Source: Lentibacillus persicus | GTDB taxonomy: Bacteria; Bacillota; Bacilli; Bacillales; Amphibacillaceae | Assembly (NCBI RefSeq): GCF_900112705.1 | Contig: NZ_FOMR01000006.1 | Span: 159,329 to 223,328 of the forward strand | Direction of reading: 5' to 3' | Length of the DNA stretch: 64,000 nucleotides | Shown: positions 1 through 10,289 of the stretch, one piece after another | How positions within the stretch are numbered: the first letter of the stretch is position 1 | Layout: each line of letters opens with the position of its first letter | Notes under the pieces: generated by a model | What the model was told of the DNA's origin: nothing | Database searches by the model: none | Seen by the model: only the letters and a program-made list of their open reading frames with translations | Position numbers and translations under genes: made by a program

Positions 1-1180
1 GCTGCGCAACAATGGTATCAACCGTATCTTCTGCCATCTTGCGGTAGCCTGTCAATTTACCGCCGGCCATCGAAATCAAACCTGAATTCGAGATGAACAT
101 TTCATCTTTACGCGAAATTTCGTCCGGATCATCTTCATCCTCATCGGCAATTAACGGCCGCAAGCCTGCATAGCTTGAATCCACATCGTCTGTGGTTAAA
201 CGAAGGGAAGGGAATGTTCCGTTGACAGCATCCAGCAAATAATCCCGGTCGGCTTCAGACATGTGCGGATACGCAATATCGCCTTGATAATTTGTATCCG
301 TTGTGCCGACATACGTCTTCTTATTTCGCGGAATGGCAAAAATCATCCGGCCGTCCGGCGCATCAAAATAAATTGCCTGCTGCAGGGGGAACCGGTCTTG
401 ATCAAATACCAGATGAACCCCTTTGGTCAGATGGAGTGATTTCCCTTGCCTGGACCCATCTATTTCGCGGAGATCGTCAACCCACGGCCCGCCAGCATTG
501 ACAATCTTTTTCGCATAGACATGATGCTGCTGACCGGTTATCTGATCTTCCACAACAGCGCCTGCCACTTTACCAGCATCATAAAGGAAATCAACCACCT
601 TTGCATAATTAATCGCATGGGCGCCGTGCTCAACCGCTTTTTTCATGACTTCAATCGTCAAGCGGGCGTCATCCGTTTTGTATTCCACATAATAGCCGGC
701 GCCTTTTAAATCGTCTGCCTTTAAGAGCGGCTCTTTCTTCACTGCTTCCTGAGCCCCTAACATTTTACGACGCTCATCCTTTTTGACACGGGCCAGAAAA
801 TCATACAGCCGCAGCCCGATACGGCTTGTGAACGGGCCGAATGTACCATCTTTGTAAAACGGCAGCATCATCCATTCAGGGGTGGTGACATGCGGCCCGT
901 TCTCATAGACGATGGCACGTTCTCTGCCTACTTCGGCCACCATCTTTACTTCAAATTGTTTTAAATAGCGTAAACCGCCATGCACCAGTTTGGTTGAACG
1001 GCTGGACGTTCCCGCCGCAAAATCCTGCATCTCCACCACAGCTGTATTCATGCCCCGGCTGGCAGCATCGAGTGTGATACCGGCACCGGTGATCCCGCCG
1101 CCAATGACAAGGACATCAAGCTGCTCGGTCTCAATCTGCTGGAATATCTGGTCGCGCTGCTGACTTGAAAATACTGACAT
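1..1180 (-). CDS. glpD: Aerobic glycerol-3-phosphate dehydrogenase GlpD (3' end outside window)
   Basis: FAD-dependent, membrane-associated dehydrogenase that oxidises glycerol-3-phosphate to dihydroxyacetone phosphate and passes electrons to menaquinone. I translated the minus strand from an ATG at 1180. The N-terminus carries the dinucleotide-binding glycines [10 protein letters not shown] near residues 24-33, then [15 protein letters not shown], a classic GlpD signature. About 393 codons are present, open to the left edge. The family is usually about 555 residues, so about 160 C-terminal residues lie outside. A GGGAG ribosome binding site precedes the start. It lies 80 bp downstream of glpK on the same strand, with an inverted repeat between them. 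The identification is secure. Confidence 0.93.
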   Translation of the reverse strand, partial: MSVFSSQQRDQIFQQIETEQLDVLVIGGGITGAGITLDAASRGMNTAVVEMQDFAAGTSSRSTKLVHGGLRYLKQFEVKMVAEVGRERAIVYENGPHVTTPEWMMLPFYKDGTFGPFTSRIGLRLYDFLARVKKDERRKMLGAQEAVKKEPLLKADDLKGAGYYVEYKTDDARLTIEVMKKAVEHGAHAINYAKVVDFLYDAGKVAGAVVEDQITGQQHHVYAKKIVNAGGPWVDDLREIDGSRQGKSLHLTKGVHLVFDQDRFPLQQAIYFDAPDGRMIFAIPRNKKTYVGTTDTNYQGDIAYPHMSEADRDYLLDAVNGTFPSLRLTTDDVDSSYAGLRPLIADEDEDDPDEISRKDEMFISNSGLISMAGGKLTGYRKMAEDTVDTIVAQ

Positions 1181-1209
1181 ATCGATTCACTCTCCCGATC
1201 ACTGTGAAA

Positions 1210-1241
1210 ACCGGCTCGCTGGTGCAAACGCTCGAGCCGGT
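1210..1241 (-). promoter_or_regulatory. glpK-glpD intergenic hairpin, possible terminator/antiterminator
   Basis: A perfect 9-bp inverted repeat (ACCGGCTCG, 14-base loop, CGAGCCGGT) is followed on the minus strand by TTTTC, about 30 bases before the glpD start. In B. subtilis the glpD leader contains a terminator that the GlpP antiterminator overrides. The position suggests a similar attenuator here. The T-run is short, so it may instead be an mRNA processing or stability hairpin. Confidence 0.5.
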
Positions 1242-1260
1242 CTCAAAATTTTACGATTGC

Positions 1261-2778
<1,518 letters not shown>

Positions 2779-2833
2779 TCATATGGGCTATAACATTCAA
2801 TTCCCTGTACAATTTAATTTATTCATGAAACCA

Positions 2834-2874
2834 AAAAACGCGGCGTCCTGAAAAGTGACTGCTGCCGCGTTTTT
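2834..2874 (-). terminator. Bidirectional-looking terminator after pncB
   Basis: An 11-bp perfect stem (AAAAACGCGGC / GCCGCGTTTTT) with A and T runs on either side, placed between the end of pncB and the start of glpK. It separates the two minus-strand transcripts. Confidence 0.8.
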
Positions 2875-2954
2875 AACTCAGCTGCATGTGATCATATACC
2901 AGTGCAGCCCAGTTTTTCGATTCGTGTTGTATAATCTGCACTTCCTGAGATTAA

Positions 2955-4394
2955 TTAACCCATCGAATGCTCCTCGATTAAATCTTGCTTCATTTTCCAT
3001 AAATCATAGCTCAAATCCACATAATAGGTTTGGGGATTAAGCAGTCTTAGCGTTTCTTCCCAGATAAAGGAAAGCTGCTGTTCATGATAGCGGTGAATTT
3101 CCTCCAGTTCCGGCAATTCGTATACTTGGCTGCCATTTACAAAGATTGGCTGCAACAACTCAACCGCTTCATAATTGTTCACATACTTAAATTTTTGCGG
3201 AAAAAACGGATCGAACATTTTCAAAGGCTTGTCATTCACCGTTTCATGTTCAAATGCAATATAGTCCCCTTCTGACTTATTCGTCTTTCGGTTAATTATC
3301 CGGTATACTTTTTTAAGGCCGGGGGTTGTCACTTTCTCTAAATCATCTGAAAGCTTGATGACGGGTATCAGTCCACTTTCATCTTCTCTGGCAACAAGCT
3401 TGTAGACCCCGCCAAGCGAGGGTTTTTTGCCGCCTGTAATCAATTTCGTTCCAACACCCCAGGAATCAATTTTAGCTCCTTGCAGTTTTAAATGTATGAT
3501 GACTTCTTCATCGAGATCATTTGAAGCCATGATTTCAACATGTTCCATTCCTGCTTCGTCAAGCATCTTCCTGCCTTCGATGGACAACCTGGCCAAGTCA
3601 CCGCTGTCAAGACGTATCCCTTTCAGTTTTTTCCCTTTGGCTTCGAGCATTTTTCCTGTTTTAATTGCATTGGGGATCCCTGATCTCAGCGTGTCATACG
3701 TATCGACAAGCAAAACGGCTTGATCAGGCAATGCTTCAGCGAACTTCATAAACGCTTCTTCTTCACTGTCATGATCCTGAATCCAGGCATGCGCATGCGT
3801 CCCCCTTGCAGGAATATTAAAGATTTTACCGGCTCGTGTGTTAGACGTTCCATGGAACCCGGCAATATATGCAGCGCGTGCCCCCCATACAGCAGCATCC
3901 GCTTCCTGTGCGCGGCGCGTACCAAACTCGAGCAGCGTGTCATTATTGACGACCTGCTTAATCCGGCTGGCTTTTGTTGCAATCAAACTCTGATAGTTCA
4001 AAACGTTCAAAATGGTGGTCTCGATCAGCTGGGCTTCGAAAATTCGAGCATCAACCCGAATAATCGGCTCGTTCGGAAAAACAATTTCACCTTCCCGCAT
4101 CGCATAAATGTTGCCTGTAAAGGAAAATTGCCGCAACTCTTCCAGGAACGCCTCTTCATAATTCTCTTCCTGCTGTCTTAAGAAATCAATATCGTCTTCT
4201 GTGAACTTAAGATTATTAATATAGTCCACAATACGCTCAAGTCCTGCAAAAACGGTATAGCCATTCCGGAAAGGATTTTTTCGGATATAGGCATCGAAAA
4301 CAGCCCGTCTGTTATGCGAGTTGTTTTTCCAATGCGCATACATCATGTTTATTTGATACTTATCTGTGTGCAATGTCAAATTTTCGTATTCCAT
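2955..4394 (-). CDS. pncB: Nicotinate phosphoribosyltransferase
   Basis: Makes nicotinate mononucleotide from nicotinate and PRPP with ATP hydrolysis, the entry step of NAD salvage. The N-terminus (LHTDKYQINMMYAHW) and the FGTRRAQ motif near residues 158-164 are typical of this family, and 479 residues fits the Gram-positive form. The start ATG follows GGAGGAGAACG at good spacing. It is probably a single-gene transcript: it has its own upstream TATAAT and a strong terminator downstream. High confidence in the family. Confidence 0.92.
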   Translation of the reverse strand: MEYENLTLHTDKYQINMMYAHWKNNSHNRRAVFDAYIRKNPFRNGYTVFAGLERIVDYINNLKFTEDDIDFLRQQEENYEEAFLEELRQFSFTGNIYAMREGEIVFPNEPIIRVDARIFEAQLIETTILNVLNYQSLIATKASRIKQVVNNDTLLEFGTRRAQEADAAVWGARAAYIAGFHGTSNTRAGKIFNIPARGTHAHAWIQDHDSEEEAFMKFAEALPDQAVLLVDTYDTLRSGIPNAIKTGKMLEAKGKKLKGIRLDSGDLARLSIEGRKMLDEAGMEHVEIMASNDLDEEVIIHLKLQGAKIDSWGVGTKLITGGKKPSLGGVYKLVAREDESGLIPVIKLSDDLEKVTTPGLKKVYRIINRKTNKSEGDYIAFEHETVNDKPLKMFDPFFPQKFKYVNNYEAVELLQPIFVNGSQVYELPELEEIHRYHEQQLSFIWEETLRLLNPQTYYVDLSYDLWKMKQDLIEEHSMG

Positions 4395-4454
4395 CGTTCT
4401 CCTCCATTACGTCGATTAACCTTCAGCATTAAATCGAGGCTAGCTTTAGTTTCT

Positions 4455-4477
4455 ATTATAAATGAAAAACGCTTACA
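4455..4477 (-). promoter_or_regulatory. Candidate pncB promoter with cre-like sequence
   Basis: On the minus strand TATAAT (4460-4455) sits 60 bases before pncB. Immediately upstream is TGTAAGCGTTTTTCA, resembling a CcpA cre site but with one extra base in one half. The -35 is poor. The -10 is plausible; the cre resemblance is weak. Confidence 0.35.
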
Positions 4478-4515
4478 TTAAAACTAATGAACCTTGCCGG
4501 TATAACCTGTCCCCA

Positions 4516-5034
4516 TTAGTCTTCTTTCGCTCTCGCGCGTTTCGCCATTTCTTCCTTTGTGTAAATCAACTGCATTGGATTTCCCCCTACGAACGCACCC
4601 GGCGGCACATCCTGATTAACAAGAGTGGCGGATGAAATGATAGCACCATCACCAATTGACACACCTGGAAGGATTGTTGTATTGGCCCCTATCATAACAT
4701 CATTTCCAATCGTAACCTCGCCGATCCGATACTCTTTAATTAAGTACTCATGGGCCAAAATAGTGGTATTGTAGCCAATCACACTATTTGAGCCCACTGA
4801 AATTTTTTCGGGAAACATGATATCAGGCATTACCATCAACGCAAATGACGTTTTATCACCGACTTTCATACGCAAAAATGTGCGATAAAGCCAATTTTTC
4901 ACATTCAAAAAGGGTGTATACCGTCCCATTTGTATAAAAATGAAATTCTTCATAACTTTCCAGAATGGGACTGTTTTATAGATCTTCCATAATGAATTAG
5001 CATCTTCAACGTGATACCGGTCAGTTTTCCGCAT
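4516..5034 (-). CDS. yvoF: Left-handed beta-helix acyltransferase (YvoF-like)
   Basis: A 172-residue hexapeptide-repeat acyltransferase of the LacA/maltose O-acetyltransferase type, cytosolic, with unknown acceptor. Isoleucine/valine-rich hexapeptide turns run from about residue 75 to 150 (for example IGNDVMIGANTTILPGVSIG). The ending FVGGNPMQLIY is typical of the family. It starts 3 bases after the ppaX stop behind GGGAG, so it is translationally linked as the last gene of hprK-lgt-yvoD-ppaX-yvoF, the same order as in B. subtilis. The symbol rests on synteny. Confidence 0.85.
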   Translation of the reverse strand: MRKTDRYHVEDANSLWKIYKTVPFWKVMKNFIFIQMGRYTPFLNVKNWLYRTFLRMKVGDKTSFALMVMPDIMFPEKISVGSNSVIGYNTTILAHEYLIKEYRIGEVTIGNDVMIGANTTILPGVSIGDGAIISSATLVNQDVPPGAFVGGNPMQLIYTKEEMAKRARAKED

Positions 5035-5037
5035 TGA

Positions 5038-5673
5038 TTACACTCCCGCAATCCCCAACAAATCATGCATATCATCCAACATATAGGATGGTTTGTAGGT
5101 CAGTAACGTTTCCTTGCCTTTCAACGACCAGGCAACACCTGCCGTTTTAACGCCTGCATTGTGGCCCGCTTCAATATCATGGGAATTATCGCCAACCATC
5201 AGTGTTGTTTCCGGACTGGCGCCTAATGACGTCATCGCTTTTACAACCGGCTCAGGATGCGGCTTGGCATAAGTTACATCATCCAACGTCACAATCGTGT
5301 CAAAATAGTTATTAAGACCGGTCGTCTGCAGTCCCATTTCCACTGTTCCACGCATCTTCGTTGTAACGACACCGAGTTGAATGTTTCTGTTCAGCAATTC
5401 CTTGAGTGTGCTGCTGACGTTTGGAAATGCTGTTACATAATCATCATGGTTTGTGACATTGTGTTGACGGTACGTTTCAATCATATCATCCGCCATTTCC
5501 GGATCGGCTATTGATAAGCTTTCCTTTAGTGGCGGTCCGATAAATTCGATGGCTTGTTCGCGGGTAATATGCTTGCCATATTGGTTAAAAGTGTGTATAA
5601 ATGATGCAATAATTAATTCATTCGTATCGATTAATGTGCCATCAAGATCAAATAGAATGGTATGAATGTTCAT
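5038..5673 (-). CDS. ppaX: Pyrophosphatase PpaX (HAD family)
   Basis: HAD hydrolase that in B. subtilis hydrolyses the pyrophosphate released when HPr kinase/phosphorylase dephosphorylates P-Ser-HPr. It shows FDLDGTL with the nucleophile aspartate at residue 8 and the acid/base aspartate at 10, then GVVTTK (motif II) and MVGDNSHDIEAG (motif IV). The frame is open upstream to 5718. I place the start at 5673 because GGAAGG lies just before it and the protein then begins MNIHTILFD. It overlaps the end of yvoD by 26 bp. About 211 residues, normal. Confidence 0.9.
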   Translation of the reverse strand: MNIHTILFDLDGTLIDTNELIIASFIHTFNQYGKHITREQAIEFIGPPLKESLSIADPEMADDMIETYRQHNVTNHDDYVTAFPNVSSTLKELLNRNIQLGVVTTKMRGTVEMGLQTTGLNNYFDTIVTLDDVTYAKPHPEPVVKAMTSLGASPETTLMVGDNSHDIEAGHNAGVKTAGVAWSLKGKETLLTYKPSYMLDDMHDLLGIAGV

Positions 5674-6616
5674 GTGCTGTTTCCTTCCTTTTATTTTTTT
5701 CCACTCGTCTCCAGACAAACGCCACAGCCATCGTCAATAGAATAGCTGTAATCAAACGTATCGCTAATAATGGCAAAACCGGAATTCCAAGCGGAACGAA
5801 AACAAGCGTATCTTCCACAACCGCATGGCATGATACTAAAAAGATCAGTGCAAGATACATATCCCTTTTTGATACCCCGTCCTCTTCAACCGCCTGAATC
5901 ATAAGACCCGCTCCATAAGCGAGCCCAATCGTCAGCCCTGCTACAAGCGTCATTGACGTGTTTTTCTCCATTCCAAGCAATCGGGTAAATGGCCCCATCT
6001 TATCCGAAATAGATGAAAGCCAGCCATTCTCACGGAAAAATTGCATGACGATCATCAATGGTATGACAATAAGCGCCAGCTGGGCGCTCGCTACCAGCGC
6101 TGTCTGCAACCCATGCAGCAAGATTTCATTCCACCCGTGCAATACGGTTTCTGATGAGGAAAGGAAGCCATACTGCGCTGGCTCACTCCCCCCGTGCCAC
6201 AACAAATTAATGACAACCGCTGATATAAGAGCCAGTGAGATTCGAATGCCTGAGATAAGCCACCAGCTTACGCCAACTTTTGATGCAACCGCTGATTCAA
6301 TAAACAAGTTATGGGAAAAGGATAGCATAACAGCTAAGATAAAAACCTCTTTTACCGTAAAGTCGAATGACACGATTGCACCAATCGCCGCATATAAATT
6401 TAATGCATTGCCAAGAACTAGCGGGACGGCCGCCTCACCGGACAAGCCCAGCATTTTCATAAAAGGCGCAATCTGTTCTATTACCCAGGGCAAAATCGGT
6501 GTATACTGCAAAATGGTTACAATCAAGGTGATTGGAAAAATAACTTTCCCCAATGTCCACGTTACTTGGATCCCTTGTTGCAATCCACGGTATAAAATGC
6601 CTTTCAATTTAGCCAT
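5648..6616 (-). CDS. yvoD: Nucleoside-recognition (Gate) domain membrane protein, YvoD-like
   Basis: A 322-residue integral membrane protein with two halves, each with a cluster of hydrophobic segments in the Gate/nucleoside-recognition arrangement. The substrate is unknown. The position between lgt and ppaX is the same as yvoD in B. subtilis. GGGAGGG abuts the ATG at 6616 with almost no spacing, so a TTG three codons later (6607) is an equally good start. A positively charged, histidine-rich tail ends the protein. Confidence 0.8.
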   Translation of the reverse strand: MAKLKGILYRGLQQGIQVTWTLGKVIFPITLIVTILQYTPILPWVIEQIAPFMKMLGLSGEAAVPLVLGNALNLYAAIGAIVSFDFTVKEVFILAVMLSFSHNLFIESAVASKVGVSWWLISGIRISLALISAVVINLLWHGGSEPAQYGFLSSSETVLHGWNEILLHGLQTALVASAQLALIVIPLMIVMQFFRENGWLSSISDKMGPFTRLLGMEKNTSMTLVAGLTIGLAYGAGLMIQAVEEDGVSKRDMYLALIFLVSCHAVVEDTLVFVPLGIPVLPLLAIRLITAILLTMAVAFVWRRVEKNKRKETAHEHSYHSI

Positions 6617-6630
6617 CCCTCCCTTTGGTG

Positions 6631-7482
6631 TTACGACTTCTTTTTCTTCCTTTTGACTTTTTTGCCATCGTAATATTTATTAGCCATGCCTGACTTTCTG
6701 CGATACCATATCAGCGCGAAAAGACCGAGGATAATAACCACTGAAATGAGCTGTGCAACTCGAATTTCAGTCCCGGGTAAATATAAGCTGTCTGTTCGCA
6801 TGCCCTCGATAAATAGGCGTCCCACTGAATAGCTAATCAAGTAACTCAGGAAAACCTCACCGCGCAGCGGGTTTTTACGCCGTAATATCAAGAGGAATAT
6901 GAATACTAAAATGTTCCAGAATGATTCATACAAAAATGTTGGATGATACATCACGCCGTCGATACACATTTGGTTCATAATAAAGTCAGGCAAGTATGTA
7001 TGAAAATTGTTAAACGTTGATTCTGATATTGGCCCGCCATGGGCTTCCTGATTCATGAAATTACCCCAGCGGCCGATTGCCTGCCCCAGAATCAAACTGG
7101 GCGCAGCTATATCTGCCAGCTGCCAAAACGAGACCTTTCGCACACGAGCAAAAATAACAGCTGTCAAAACCGCTCCAATTAAGGCACCGTGAATCGCTAT
7201 TCCGCCCTCCCAGATTGCAAAGACACCCCACCATGGGCCGCCGATATAACGGTCCCACTCAAATATAACGTAGTAAAGGCGGGCAAAGATAATCGATGCA
7301 GGAATCGCGAAAACAACCAGGTCAATCATAAGATCTTTTTGCATCCCGAGCCGATCAGCCTCTTTTGTCGCGATGTAAAGACCTAAAAAAGCCCCAAATG
7401 CAATAATCACACCATACCAATATATTGTAAGCGGACCTATATCCAAAAATACAGGATCTAATGCAGGTGCACTGCAACTCAC
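6631..7482 (-). CDS. lgt: Prolipoprotein diacylglyceryl transferase Lgt
   Basis: Membrane enzyme that transfers diacylglycerol from phosphatidylglycerol to the lipobox cysteine of prelipoproteins. The family signature GRWGNFMNQEAHGG is at about residues 137-150, with AIHGALIG before it and several membrane segments. 283 residues plus a lysine-rich tail. It starts with GTG, supported by GAGGTG 5-6 bases upstream, and begins 11 bases after hprK ends. Several lipoproteins in this window (NirK, CccB, PBP3, the 15997 protein) would be its substrates. Confidence 0.95.
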   Translation of the reverse strand: MSCSAPALDPVFLDIGPLTIYWYGVIIAFGAFLGLYIATKEADRLGMQKDLMIDLVVFAIPASIIFARLYYVIFEWDRYIGGPWWGVFAIWEGGIAIHGALIGAVLTAVIFARVRKVSFWQLADIAAPSLILGQAIGRWGNFMNQEAHGGPISESTFNNFHTYLPDFIMNQMCIDGVMYHPTFLYESFWNILVFIFLLILRRKNPLRGEVFLSYLISYSVGRLFIEGMRTDSLYLPGTEIRVAQLISVVIILGLFALIWYRRKSGMANKYYDGKKVKRKKKKS

Positions 7483-7493
7483 TTAAATCACCT

Positions 7494-8426
7494 CTATTCA
7501 CTATCATTTCCTTCTTCAATCATGTTAGTCAACCGTTCAGAAAACTCCTCCGCGGCATTCACCCCCATCCGTTTCAATCGGAAGTTCATGGCTGCCACTT
7601 CAATAATGACTGCAAGATTTCTTCCTGGACGAACAGGAATAGTGACTTTCGGGACACTCACATCCATGATTTTCATCTTATCTTCATCCAACCCAAGCCT
7701 GTCGTACTGTTTCTTTTCGTCCCATAATTCAAGATTGATAATCAGAGAGATTTTCTTATAACTTCTGACTGCACCTGCGCCAAAAAGGGTCATGACGTTA
7801 ATGATCCCCAAGCCGCGAATTTCCAGCAAATGTTCAATCAACGGCGGCGAATTACCAATCAACCTGTCATAATCTTCCTGACGAATCTCAACGCTATCAT
7901 CCGCTACCAGTCTGTGACCGCGTTTCACCAGTTCAAGCGCTGTTTCACTTTTCCCGACACCGCTTTGACCGGTCAACAGTACACCAACACCATTTATGTC
8001 GACTAACACACCGTGAATTGCAGTAAAAGGTGCAAATTTTGCTTCCAGATAGTTGGTCAGGCGACTGATAACACGGGTTGTCTGTCGTGGTGAATGCAAA
8101 ATAGGGACGCCCGCCTTATCGGCCGTTTCAAGCATGACTTCGGGAATATCCATTCCGCGTGAAATGACGATTACAGGCGTGATATCTGTACAAAGCTGTT
8201 CCATTCGCTGTTTTCTTACATCATCAGGCAAATCAAGAAAGTATGTCATTTCTGTTTTGCCTATCAATTGCAGACGTTCTCGCGGATAATAATCAAAATA
8301 CCCCGTCATTTCAATACCGGGACGATGTATATCACTTGTCGTTAATTCACGATGGACACCATCTTCCCCTGCAACAAGGGTGAGATTGAAATTTTCAAGC
8401 AAATCTTGCGTACGGACTTTTGGCAT
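7494..8426 (-). CDS. hprK: HPr kinase/phosphorylase HprK
   Basis: Bifunctional enzyme that phosphorylates or dephosphorylates Ser46 of HPr, the master signal for carbon catabolite control in Bacillota. The Walker A motif GQSGVGKS is at residues 153-160, and the conserved histidine in AIHGV is near 138. The frame is open to 8480, but GGAGG lies 9 bases before an ATG at 8426, giving a normal 310-residue protein. First gene of the hprK-lgt-yvoD-ppaX-yvoF operon. Confidence 0.96.
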   Translation of the reverse strand: MPKVRTQDLLENFNLTLVAGEDGVHRELTTSDIHRPGIEMTGYFDYYPRERLQLIGKTEMTYFLDLPDDVRKQRMEQLCTDITPVIVISRGMDIPEVMLETADKAGVPILHSPRQTTRVISRLTNYLEAKFAPFTAIHGVLVDINGVGVLLTGQSGVGKSETALELVKRGHRLVADDSVEIRQEDYDRLIGNSPPLIEHLLEIRGLGIINVMTLFGAGAVRSYKKISLIINLELWDEKKQYDRLGLDEDKMKIMDVSVPKVTIPVRPGRNLAVIIEVAAMNFRLKRMGVNAAEEFSERLTNMIEEGNDSE

Positions 8427-8532
8427 ATAGGAGAGCCTCCAATTCCTGAGTTGTTTTAATTTATCAGAACGTACCCGCAAGTGTTTCCGTTATGTAAGGG
8501 GCATTATCACTTCAGGCAATATACTGATTTAC

Positions 8533-8541
8533 ATTGTAGCA
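8533..8541 (-). promoter_or_regulatory. Candidate extended -10 of the hprK operon
   Basis: On the minus strand TGCTACAAT (8541-8533) is an extended -10 about 107 bases before the hprK start. No good -35 is seen, which is common with extended -10 promoters. Confidence 0.35.
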
Positions 8542-8617
8542 TATTTTCCCATCATCGAATAATATCATTGTTTACCGCCTGCAAAAAGGTGATTTATCTC
8601 AGTCACAACAATCATAA

Positions 8618-8704
8618 ACTGCTAACTAGTTAGTGTCTCATCCACCGCTTCGGAAATACACTTGGTGCTGAAATCAGTAGGAAGAATTTTCACTGGTTCG
8701 CATT
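8618..8704. repeat. Short, internally deleted copy of the 24.7-kb MITE-like repeat
   Basis: The left about 45 bases (starting ACTGCTAACTAGTTAGTG) and the right about 35 bases (GAAATCAGTAGGAAGAATTT through CACTGGTTCGCA) match the two ends of the 451-bp element at 24692-25142. The middle is missing. It lies in the intergenic region between hprK and yvlD. The rest of the 8427-8780 gap holds only a promoter candidate and a terminator. Confidence 0.75.
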
Positions 8705-8738
8705 TTACATCAACTGACTGCACACACTTGCGTGCATT

Positions 8739-8771
8739 AAAAAATCGCAGGGGCTGCACCTGCGATTTTTT
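8739..8771 (-). terminator. Terminator downstream of yvlD
   Basis: A perfect 13-bp stem (AAAAAATCGCAGG / CCTGCGATTTTTT) with a 7-base loop, 9 bases after the yvlD stop. The A and T tracts would let it work in both directions. Confidence 0.88.
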
Positions 8772-8780
8772 CTCTTAAAT

Positions 8781-9140
8781 TCATGATGTTACTGTATCTT
8801 TTACCAATTTGTTCAGTATTAGATTTAACAGCGAAATAATAATAGCTGCGCCAAGCGCCATGCCAAAGCCATCAATAATAAACGACTCATCCATTATTGC
8901 CTGGGTAATCATTAGTGTAATGGCATTAATGACGAAAAGGAACAACCCCACTGTCAAAATCGTTATCGGTAATGTCAAAATCACTAATATCGGTTTAATA
9001 ATGACATTTAAAATGCCAAGAATAATACTTGCCAGAAGCGCTGTTCCAAACCCTTCCAGCTGGAAAGAATCAAACAGCTGTGCGACGACAATGAGTGCAA
9101 CAGCATTAAGAAAAACCGATATTAACCAGCGAAGCAGCAT
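8781..9140 (-). CDS. yvlD: YvlD-like small membrane protein (phage holin family 4)
   Basis: A 119-residue very hydrophobic protein with four membrane segments, matching the superfamily IV holin-like/YvlD group. In B. subtilis yvlABCD is an envelope-stress operon controlled by SigW; the holin label is a family name, not proof of lysis activity. Its ATG overlaps the yvlC stop (TAATG), so the two are coupled. Only yvlC and yvlD are present here; yvlA and yvlB are missing. Confidence 0.85.
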   Translation of the reverse strand: MLLRWLISVFLNAVALIVVAQLFDSFQLEGFGTALLASIILGILNVIIKPILVILTLPITILTVGLFLFVINAITLMITQAIMDESFIIDGFGMALGAAIIISLLNLILNKLVKDTVTS

Positions 9141-9334
9141 TAACGCACCTCCCGCTCATTCGGAATGACGAAAATACCGATAAGATAAGCGTAAATTGAT
9201 GCACCCCCTGCAAATGCCAGTGCTACAAAGATTAAACGGACAATTGTTGGGTCAATATTAAAATATTCAGCCAAACCACCGCAAATACCTTTAACCATAC
9301 GCTCAGAATTTGATCGATATAATCGCTTACTCAT
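9140..9334 (-). CDS. yvlC: PspC-domain protein (YvlC-like)
   Basis: A 64-residue PspC-family membrane protein: a basic start (KRLYRS), KGICGGLAEYF near residues 15-25, then one or two membrane segments ending FVIPNE. PspC domains sense or stabilise the cytoplasmic membrane under stress. Preceded by GAGGAGGAT and followed immediately by yvlD with a one-base overlap. Confidence 0.88.
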   Translation of the reverse strand: MSKRLYRSNSERMVKGICGGLAEYFNIDPTIVRLIFVALAFAGGASIYAYLIGIFVIPNEREVR

Positions 9335-9358
9335 GATAATCCTCCTCTCATTACTGGA

Positions 9359-10036
9359 TTATTCACGAAAATCCCAAATATAAAACTGTTCTTTGCCCAG
9401 CTGTTTTCGGGCAGCCTCATTCATATCTTCTATACCCCAATTTTTCTGGAATTGGCCAATAATGCCGCTAGCCTGTGAGTCGTGAGCTAAGATGGCTTCC
9501 ATTTTTTGTTCAAAAACAGACGTTACGTCATTACTGATATCCGGCTTTCCAAGCTCCTTAATATAATCAGTGCTGATGGCTTGTGCCCAGACTTTTGGGC
9601 GGTTCGCAGGAGACATCAGCCGAACCGCTTCAATAGCTGCTGCCCCCATTGCATTATGATCAGGGTGGACAGCGTATCCGGGATAATGCGTAATCACGAG
9701 GCTCGGTTGTATCTCCTCAAGGATATCTTTTAAGTGTTCGGCGACTTGACGCCGGTCCTCAAATTCCATTGTTTTATCCCGATAGCCAAGCATACGTAGC
9801 TCAACATCCAATTTCGAACATGCATTAATCAGTTCTTCTTTTCTGATTTCCGGAAGTGTTTCCCGGTTGGCAAATGTAGGAGAGCCCATATTTCTTCCCA
9901 TTTCACCTAAAGTTCCACAAAGATAAGTAACTGGTACCCCTTGTTTTCGATATTGCGCAATCGTGCCTGAAGCTCCGAATGATTCATCATCAGGGTGCGG
10001 ATAAATAACCACGACATGTTTTTCCAACTCTTTCAC
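9359..10036 (-). CDS. bshB2: Bacillithiol biosynthesis deacetylase BshB2 (LmbE family)
   Basis: Zinc-dependent N-acetylglucosaminyl-malate deacetylase that makes glucosaminyl-malate for bacillithiol, the low-molecular-weight thiol of Bacillota. The zinc-binding motif HPDDE is at residues 14-18 and HPDH near 123-126. 225 residues, normal. In B. subtilis the equivalent yojG follows yojF directly; here yojF is also upstream, but a 250-bp structured repeat separates the two. Confidence 0.9.
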   Translation of the reverse strand: MKELEKHVVVIYPHPDDESFGASGTIAQYRKQGVPVTYLCGTLGEMGRNMGSPTFANRETLPEIRKEELINACSKLDVELRMLGYRDKTMEFEDRRQVAEHLKDILEEIQPSLVITHYPGYAVHPDHNAMGAAAIEAVRLMSPANRPKVWAQAISTDYIKELGKPDISNDVTSVFEQKMEAILAHDSQASGIIGQFQKNWGIEDMNEAARKQLGKEQFYIWDFRE

Positions 10037-10081
10037 CTGGCCTTTTAATGAGAATAATACAATTTTAAAATACGATTTCTA

Positions 10082-10276
10082 CCCCGCATGTAACTGGCAG
10101 TATGGCCCCCGCCTCAAATGGTCGAATATACGATGAAGATTAGGCGGGGTCAACTGCCAGTAAATGTCCGATTCGTTCGGGCCCGCAGGACGCGGGTCAC
10201 AAAGGTGTTGCAACGGACGTTGCGAACTTAGCCTTTGTTCCTCTTTATCAGTGGGAAAGAAACCCCCCACTGATTG
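10082..10276 (-). ncRNA. Structured element between yojF and bshB2, Bacillaceae-1-like
   Basis: On the minus strand a series of hairpins appears in order: ATCAGTGGG/CCCACTGAT; an outer CAAAGG/CCTTTG stem enclosing GCAAC-GTCC-GTTGC; ACCCGC-GTCCT-GCGGGC; and a long hairpin GGCAGT..CCCCGCCT / AGGCGGGG..ACTGCC. Two hairpins ending in GUCC(U) loops fit my recollection of the Bacillaceae-1 RNA motif (loops RUCCU), but I could not run a covariance search. The last hairpin recurs at 34719-34813, and the CAAAGG core recurs inside 24692-25142. It is co-directional with the flanking genes. Confidence 0.5.
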
Positions 10277-10289
10277 AAGATTCACTTTA

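Noticed and set aside
4464..4478. CcpA cre site in front of pncB
   Set aside because: TGAAAAACGCTTACA has one extra base in the left half and no longer fits the 14-base consensus.
10079..10285. Open frame of 68 codons in the yojF-bshB2 gap
   Set aside because: It lies entirely within the hairpin repeat and its codons follow the inverted repeats; not a gene.
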